This document shows, piece after piece, positions 6,665 through 8,605 of a stretch of DNA of 8,605 bases. Position 1 is the first letter of the stretch, and every line of letters begins with the position of its first letter. Source of the DNA: Nitrospirota bacterium (GTDB lineage Bacteria > Nitrospirota > Nitrospiria > Nitrospirales > Nitrospiraceae); NCBI GenBank assembly GCA_020028195.1, contig JAHWYE010000054.1, forward strand, positions 1 to 8,605, given 5' to 3'. Both the position numbers and the translations under genes were made by a program. A model generated the notes under the pieces. The model was given only the letters and a program-made list of their open reading frames with translations. It was not told where the DNA came from and did no database searches.

Positions 6665-7489
6665 ATGAGGGGAGCGCATCGGCTGAGTGTTTGGTGTTTT
6701 GGCGGGATTGCTCTTTTCTTCGGCACTGCGGCCCCTGACTCTGGTTTCGCCCAAGAGAGCGTGGCGGTCCGGGCCGTGATGGTCAAGGGAGGAGTGCCCG
6801 GAGAGGACCCGAGCGCGGCTGCCTGGAATACCGTTCCCGTCTCGGAGTTCCCGCTGTCTCCTCAAGTTCACTGGGCGCCGAGGATCGGTGAGGTCACCGC
6901 CAAGTCGGTCAAGGTGCGTGCCATGCATGACGGCCAGCGAATGGCCGTCATGTTGGAGTACGCAGATCCCAGCGAGGATCCTGACGACGCGGCGGCGCTG
7001 GAGTTCATGATCGGCGACAAGAAGGCGCACTTCGCCCATGGTCAGCCGATGGCCCAAGTGGAAGGGGGGCCGGTCAACATCTGGTACTGGAAAAACAAGG
7101 ACGCGAAGGTCCTGGACATGAATGCCAAAGGGTTCGGCACGCTGAAGGCTCAGAGTCAGCAGGATGTGACAGGCAAAGGGGTGTATCAAAACGGAACCTG
7201 GAAGGTCGTCTTCACGCGTTCCCTCACGACCGGCGATGTGGACCACGATACCCAGTTCAAGCCTGGAGAGTTTATCAATATCGCGTTTGCGATCTGGGAC
7301 GGGAAGAAGCTGGAGAGCGGCGATCTCAAGGAGAAAGGCTCGCAGAAGGCCGTGTCCTCCTGGTGGTACTTTCGCGCTGAGCCGCCGCCGGATTACTCGG
7401 CCTATCTGTATGCTGCGCTGGCGGTAGGGCTCGCCGCAGTCTTTCAATTTGTCATTATCCGGAAGCTGAGGAAAGGGCGCTCCACATGA
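6665..7489 (+). CDS. Periplasmic heme-b subunit of NxrC/EbdC (DMSO-reductase gamma) type, C-terminally anchored
   Basis: 274 residues. A signal peptide (about 1-29, ending GFAQ) precedes a beta-rich domain of the ethylbenzene dehydrogenase-related heme-binding family. Recognisable parts are the AMHDGQRMAVMLEY strand pair, the 'VNIWYWKNKDAK' block, 'GFGTL', 'INIAFAIWDG' and 'QKAVSSWWYF'. Known relatives bind one heme b through a Met and a Lys; M129 and K228 are my candidate ligands, from position only. A hydrophobic helix at about 246-266 followed by basic residues anchors the C-terminus. In NxrC, EbdC and DdhC the subunit takes electrons from a molybdenum/iron-sulfur pair, but no alpha or beta subunit gene is in this window. 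AAAGGG (6652-6657) is a fair ribosome binding site. The stop overlaps the next start by four bases (ATGA). Confidence 0.85.
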   Translation: MRGAHRLSVWCFGGIALFFGTAAPDSGFAQESVAVRAVMVKGGVPGEDPSAAAWNTVPVSEFPLSPQVHWAPRIGEVTAKSVKVRAMHDGQRMAVMLEYADPSEDPDDAAALEFMIGDKKAHFAHGQPMAQVEGGPVNIWYWKNKDAKVLDMNAKGFGTLKAQSQQDVTGKGVYQNGTWKVVFTRSLTTGDVDHDTQFKPGEFINIAFAIWDGKKLESGDLKEKGSQKAVSSWWYFRAEPPPDYSAYLYAALAVGLAAVFQFVIIRKLRKGRST

Positions 7490-8526
7490 GAGCTGCTGCG
7501 CACATGGTGGCAACAGGCCGTGGTTGGAAGCTTCTGCCGGTGGCCGTGGTCATGGGAATTGCGGCGGCGGCTGCGGGCGTGAGCTGCACACTCTTTCAGA
7601 GCGAGCTTGTCTCTAAAGGGCAAGCCCTCTACGAGCATTACTGCATGCACTGCCATGGTGAGAACGGCCGCCAGAACGAAGGGTACAACTGGGGGCACAT
7701 GCCGGACCCACGTCCCAAAGATCTTTCGGCGAAGGAGGAAATGTCCACCTTCAAAGACGAGGAAATCTTTGGCACGATCTCCCGCGATATGAAGGATACG
7801 ACCCCGGAGCTGGGCGACAAGATCGGGGATGATGAATTTGCCGTGCCGACGATGCCGACCTTCAAATACACCTTGTCAGACGAAGAAATCTGGGCGATCG
7901 TGGCATATGTTCGGACACTCCACGGCATGAAGTTGGAATTCAATGTGGAGGGACGAAAGAAAGAGCTCCAGGACCAGCTGCAGGCCTCCCAACAGGCTTT
8001 CGACCAAGCTAAGCAGGCCTTGGAAGCGGCCGAAAAGAAAGCCGAGGCGGAGGCGGAAAAGACAGGCGGCGAAGTGGACGACGCTGCGATGGCCAAAGAG
8101 CAAGAGGCTCTGGCCGTGACCTCAAAGGAGTTGGAGAAGGCCAAGACCGCGGTCGCGAACTTCACCGCTCGCCCGAAGTTTGCCGCTGTTTCAAGACCAG
8201 AGCTGACGACGTCACCGGCCGAAGCCGCGAAGGTGGCCGGACTCGGGAAACGCCTCTACACGAACAAATACGGTTGCAATGCCTGTCATCAGGTTGGGGA
8301 AGAAGGCGGGGTCGTTGGGCCGGCATTGGACCGAGCGGGCTTTCGGCTCAACTCCGCTTGGGTCTATCGGTGGATCAAGTACCCGCAGAGCATGAAGCCG
8401 GAGACGCGGATGCCGAATCTCGGGATTCGCGATCAGGATGCCAAGGCCATCGTCATGTACCTTGGGACGTTGCGGGCGCCGGGGCCTGACAAATCCGAGC
8501 CGAAGACTCAGGCTAAGGTTGAGTAG
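7486..8526 (+). CDS. Diheme cytochrome c with two heme domains joined by a coiled coil
   Basis: 346 residues. An N-terminal hydrophobic segment (about 15-33) acts as signal or anchor; C34 at its end (GVSC) is a weak lipobox candidate. Domain 1 has C53-M-H-C56-H57 with M123 (PTMPTF) as likely distal ligand and closes with 'DEEIWAIVAYVRTLHG'. Residues about 152-228 are almost entirely Glu, Lys, Ala and Gln with heptad-like spacing, predicting a long coiled coil. Domain 2 has C264-N-A-C267-H268 with M309 (TRMPNLG) as likely ligand and closes with 'AKAIVMYLGTLR'. A short Lys/Pro tail ends the protein. It is translationally coupled to the NxrC-like gene, so the two probably form one electron-transfer unit with the heme b feeding, or fed by, these c hemes. 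The direction is not evident. Confidence 0.92.
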   Translation: MRAAAHMVATGRGWKLLPVAVVMGIAAAAAGVSCTLFQSELVSKGQALYEHYCMHCHGENGRQNEGYNWGHMPDPRPKDLSAKEEMSTFKDEEIFGTISRDMKDTTPELGDKIGDDEFAVPTMPTFKYTLSDEEIWAIVAYVRTLHGMKLEFNVEGRKKELQDQLQASQQAFDQAKQALEAAEKKAEAEAEKTGGEVDDAAMAKEQEALAVTSKELEKAKTAVANFTARPKFAAVSRPELTTSPAEAAKVAGLGKRLYTNKYGCNACHQVGEEGGVVGPALDRAGFRLNSAWVYRWIKYPQSMKPETRMPNLGIRDQDAKAIVMYLGTLRAPGPDKSEPKTQAKVE

Positions 8527-8535
8527 CCTCAACCT
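8516..8535 (+). terminator. Possible terminator or 3' hairpin at the end of the cluster
   Basis: AGGTTGAG (8516-8523) and CTCAACCT (8528-8535) are perfect complements around a four-base loop that contains the stop codon of the diheme cytochrome gene (TAG 8524-8526). No T-run follows, so it does not meet the usual intrinsic terminator pattern; it may instead protect the transcript end. The remaining bases to the window edge (8536-8605) are C/A-rich and show no gene. Confidence 0.35.
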
Positions 8536-8605
8536 AAACCGCAACCTTCACAAAAACCCCGCCCAGATTCCAGCTAAGATCGCCCACCCCACCCAGACAT
8601 GTTTC

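Noticed and set aside
7486..7590. Lipoprotein signal on the diheme cytochrome (C34)
   Set aside because: The residues before C34 are Gly-Val-Ser, lacking the usual Leu or similar at -3, so a lipid anchor is possible but not supported enough to call.
8516..8535. A strong intrinsic terminator
   Set aside because: The 8-bp stem is perfect but no T-run follows on either strand; listed only as a low-confidence hairpin.
1..8605. CRISPR arrays, tRNA or rRNA genes, transposases, phage genes
   Set aside because: No regularly spaced repeats, cloverleaf patterns, rRNA signatures or recombinase motifs were seen; nearly all sequence is explained by respiratory genes.

Overview
The window is a dense, one-direction (+ strand) cluster of membrane respiratory genes from a GC-rich bacterium. 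The best match is the genus Nitrospira or a close relative in the phylum Nitrospirota. I base this on the gene mix: a b6-type cytochrome b, a CydA-like protein that departs from classical bd oxidases, several membrane-anchored c-type cytochromes, and a periplasmic heme-b subunit of the NxrC/EbdC (DMSO-reductase gamma) type. The organism assignment comes from family knowledge; no search was run.

Layout. 1-78: the last codons of a gene that looks like the C-terminus of a c-type cytochrome. 80-1021: a Rieske Fe-S protein with an N-terminal PRC-barrel domain. 1021-2115: a fused cytochrome b6/subunit IV type cytochrome b. 2158-3087: an unrecognised five-helix membrane protein with a Lys/Ala-rich tail. 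3130-4995: a large CydA-like protein. 4996-5253: a gene-free gap with inverted and direct repeats. 5254-5850: a monoheme cytochrome c with two N-terminal helices. 5884-6621: a monoheme cytochrome c with three N-terminal helices. 6665-7489: a secreted NxrC/EbdC-like heme-b protein with a C-terminal membrane anchor. 7486-8526: a cytochrome c with two heme domains separated by a long coiled coil. The final 79 bases hold one hairpin and no gene.

How the parts could work together (inference). The Rieske protein and cytochrome b form the core of a quinol:cytochrome c oxidoreductase (complex III). The CydA-like subunit keeps the axial ligands for two heme sites. It lacks the usual quinol loop, the GRQPW motif and two acidic residues of the E. 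coli active site, and no CydB gene is adjacent. With four c hemes, one or more extra heme-b proteins and an unknown membrane subunit, the cluster could encode one supercomplex joining complex III chemistry to a bd-like module. It could either reduce oxygen using cytochrome c electrons, or, in an organism living on a high-potential donor such as nitrite, run electrons uphill into the quinone pool. The sequence does not decide between these.

Two gene pairs overlap (1021 and 7486-7489) and most other gaps are about 40 bases or less, so at least two tightly coupled transcription blocks are likely, separated by the 258-base repeat-containing gap.
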